Positions 62,330 through 64,000 of a DNA stretch of 64,000 nt are shown piece by piece. This DNA is from Trileptium ribeirensis (lineage: Eukaryota; Nematoda; Enoplea; Enoplida; Thoracostomopsidae), in contig JASANE010029378.1 in NCBI GenBank assembly GCA_030248225.1, positions 62,001 to 126,000 of the forward strand, in the 5' to 3' direction. Each line of letters begins with the position of its first letter. Position 1 is the first letter of the stretch. A model generated the notes under the pieces. It did no database searches and had not been told where the DNA came from. It saw only the letters and a list, made by a program, of their open reading frames with translations. Both the position numbers and the translations under genes were made by a program.

Positions 62330-62980
62330 TGTGCGCGAGAAGAACAGTAAAACACGAGACTTAGGACAAAGCGTGAACCAAAACCACAGCAACCCATACC
62401 TCTGACTTGGCTCTTTAATTACCTGAATTACCTAGGTGTGGCCACCTAGAATTGTCAAGGAGATGTCATCAATTGGTGATGAATAGCCACACATCAGCCG
62501 TAGCCGGCTGTTCACGTTCGAGTGTATTGAAGATATCGACTTCGTTGAAACGGAGAACATGGCTGGAAGCAAACAAAAAACAACAGGCAGCAAAAACAAC
62601 GTTCCTGCAATGAAAATTGGACCCCGTTCACGTTTCGAACAAAGCGTTAACCAAAACCACAGCAACCCATACCTCCGACCTAGTTCTTTAAATTGAGCTC
62701 CCTTCACATTTCGAGCAAAGCATTTTATTTGGAAATATACATCTAGTGACGTTTAAGGAATATTGGCAGAAGCATATATACTTTTCTTTAAAATGAACTA
62801 TTATCCGAGATTTATATTACTGTACTCTCGTGAGCAGAACAGTAAAACATGATACTTAGGACAAAGCGTGAACCCAAGCCACGGCAACCCAAATCCCCGA
62901 CCAGTCATGTTAAATTGCGCTCCCTTCAAGTTTTGAACGAAGCATTTTGGAAATATACATCTCGCGACGCCTTAGTGTAG
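62330..62980. repeat. Three diverged copies of a 220-270-bp repeat upstream of the Atg8-like gene
   Basis: GCGTGAACC.AAACCACAGC and AACCCATACC recur at 62371, 62644 and 62865. They are followed by a TTTCGA(A/G)C(A/G)AAGC element and GGAAATATACATCT in the second and third copies. The array lies 130-780 bp upstream of the start codon and so may overlap the promoter. Confidence 0.7.
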
Positions 62981-63124
62981 CCCGCGTGAGTTCTATTCTT
63001 TTGGAACTAATCCGATTAAACCAACGAAACCACAATCTGACAAAAGTCGATTATGTTGGGTTTCCAACGTAGAATGAACGCTCCAGTTCACCAAACGTTT
63101 ATTACACCAGATATATATCATTAA

Positions 63125-63660
63125 TAATATCAGTAACTCCATCGAGATTGCAGAACGTATTGAAGCATAGGTACACCTACACCTTTTGCGTGCACAACCA
63201 ATCAGTTCTCGATAGCATACGTTAGAACAAAACTAACGTCGGCAATACGTTTCCCATGCCCGAAAACCCCCCAGTGCAACCCATCAGCCTCCCAGGACAT
63301 CACAATAAAATTGGTAATTTCGGGTCGATGAACCATGGGGGCGCCATATCCACGTACCCGTGGAACCACTGGTCGCAGACGAAAATAAAAACTCACCAAC
63401 AATGAATTTTCCATACCCGAAAACCCCCAACTAAAACCTTTCAGATGTCCAGGACGTCAGAACAAATTTTCAAATTTGAGTCGAGGAACCACGAGGGTGA
63501 CATACCTCAAACCCATGAACCTGAGCCTTAATCGAAAAACAAGATAGAGACATCAGCATTTTGTCGTTTTACCATGAAATAAAACCAATCAGTGAAAAAA
63601 CTCGAAAGTTAAGATAAAAATAACCTTGCTTCCTCCATCTACATATAATAGGCGTCGTAG
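63125..63660 (-). repeat. Dispersed repeat R1, solo copy
   Basis: Inverted relative to 7725-8345. It contains AACTCCATCGAGATTGCAGA, ATGCCCGAAAACCCCC and TTAATCGAAAAAC. It abuts the pol fragment at its right. Confidence 0.75.
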
Positions 63661-63689
63661 AGATTGTTGTATTGGTTTTTCAACTGTGG

Positions 63690-64000
63690 TTTGGATAGTG
63701 TTCCACTAGTGTGTTGATACCAATATCAAAATCTGATTTCGAGAAGACGTCTTGGTAATTATGCAGTACATTTGCTAAGTATACCTTTCCTTCTTCATCA
63801 GTAACTGCTTTTTCCACATCGATTTCAACCGGAAGTTCGATATTATTCATATGCTCAGCTTGGCGTGTTATTTGTTCTTGGAATTGTTCGATATTATATC
63901 GTCGTTGCTTTATTTTCCGTTCTTGTACGTCTGTATCCACCATCGATATTATTTGTGGATTCTTTATTTGAATATCGCCAGTCCAAGATTTAATCATTGG
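63690..64000 (-). pseudogene. Second Ty3/gypsy pol fragment (protease-RT linker)
   Basis: KVYLANVLHNYQDVFSKSDF then DIGINTLVEH is the typical linker before gypsy RT. Upstream residues (WTGDIQIKNPQI, then a charged helix) belong to the same polyprotein and run off the window. The similarity ends near 63690, where the R1 repeat begins. It differs in sequence from the element at 1-7221, so it is another copy or lineage. Confidence 0.7.

Overview
The window is AT-rich invertebrate animal DNA: spliced genes with GT-AG introns, and many decayed transposable elements. Two conserved host genes can be read exon by exon. One is the C-terminal third of the spliceosomal helicase Aquarius (plus strand, eight exons, 10499-24837). 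The other is a complete Atg8/GABARAP-type autophagy gene (minus strand, three exons, 62192-56354). The last exon of the Atg8 gene ([16 protein letters not shown]) is closest, from memory, to nematode LGG-1. Together with the retroelement content this leans towards a nematode, but the species is not settled.

Layout. Positions 1-7221 hold a minus-strand Ty3/gypsy-like retroelement with 5' LTR, primer-binding site, broken gag, an SGNH-hydrolase-like ORF, an envelope-like reading frame, then protease and reverse transcriptase running off the window. Having env-like sequence between gag and pol is unusual. Positions 7222-10498 hold dispersed repeats, presumably in an Aquarius intron. The Aquarius exons follow. 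Their introns carry a triplicated exon tail with its splice donor, a mariner-type MITE, an LTR-like segment, a 214-bp tandem duplication and two dispersed repeat families. Positions 26770-28811 are a pyrimidine-rich minisatellite.

Positions 28812-41297 are framed by matching inverted repeats and hold a decayed Polinton/Maverick: a protein-primed B-family DNA polymerase pseudogene, with a spliceosomal intron inside motif B, and a minor-capsid-like pseudogene. This interval also holds a TATA promoter followed by two hairpins, and a tRNA-like sequence. A lamin-tail-domain-like ORF abuts the right inverted repeat.

Positions 46399-53697 form a 7.3-kb palindrome flanked by TTA. Its right half carries a Crypton-like tyrosine-recombinase element on the minus strand; its left half is an inverted, truncated copy. 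Both ends carry hairpin minisatellites and 29-bp repeats. Further right are a broken mariner-like transposase, a tRNA-derived SINE head, the Atg8 gene with repeat-filled introns, more dispersed repeats, and a second Ty3/gypsy pol fragment at the right edge. The elements are mostly relics. The two conserved genes are the only reading frames here that look under clear constraint.
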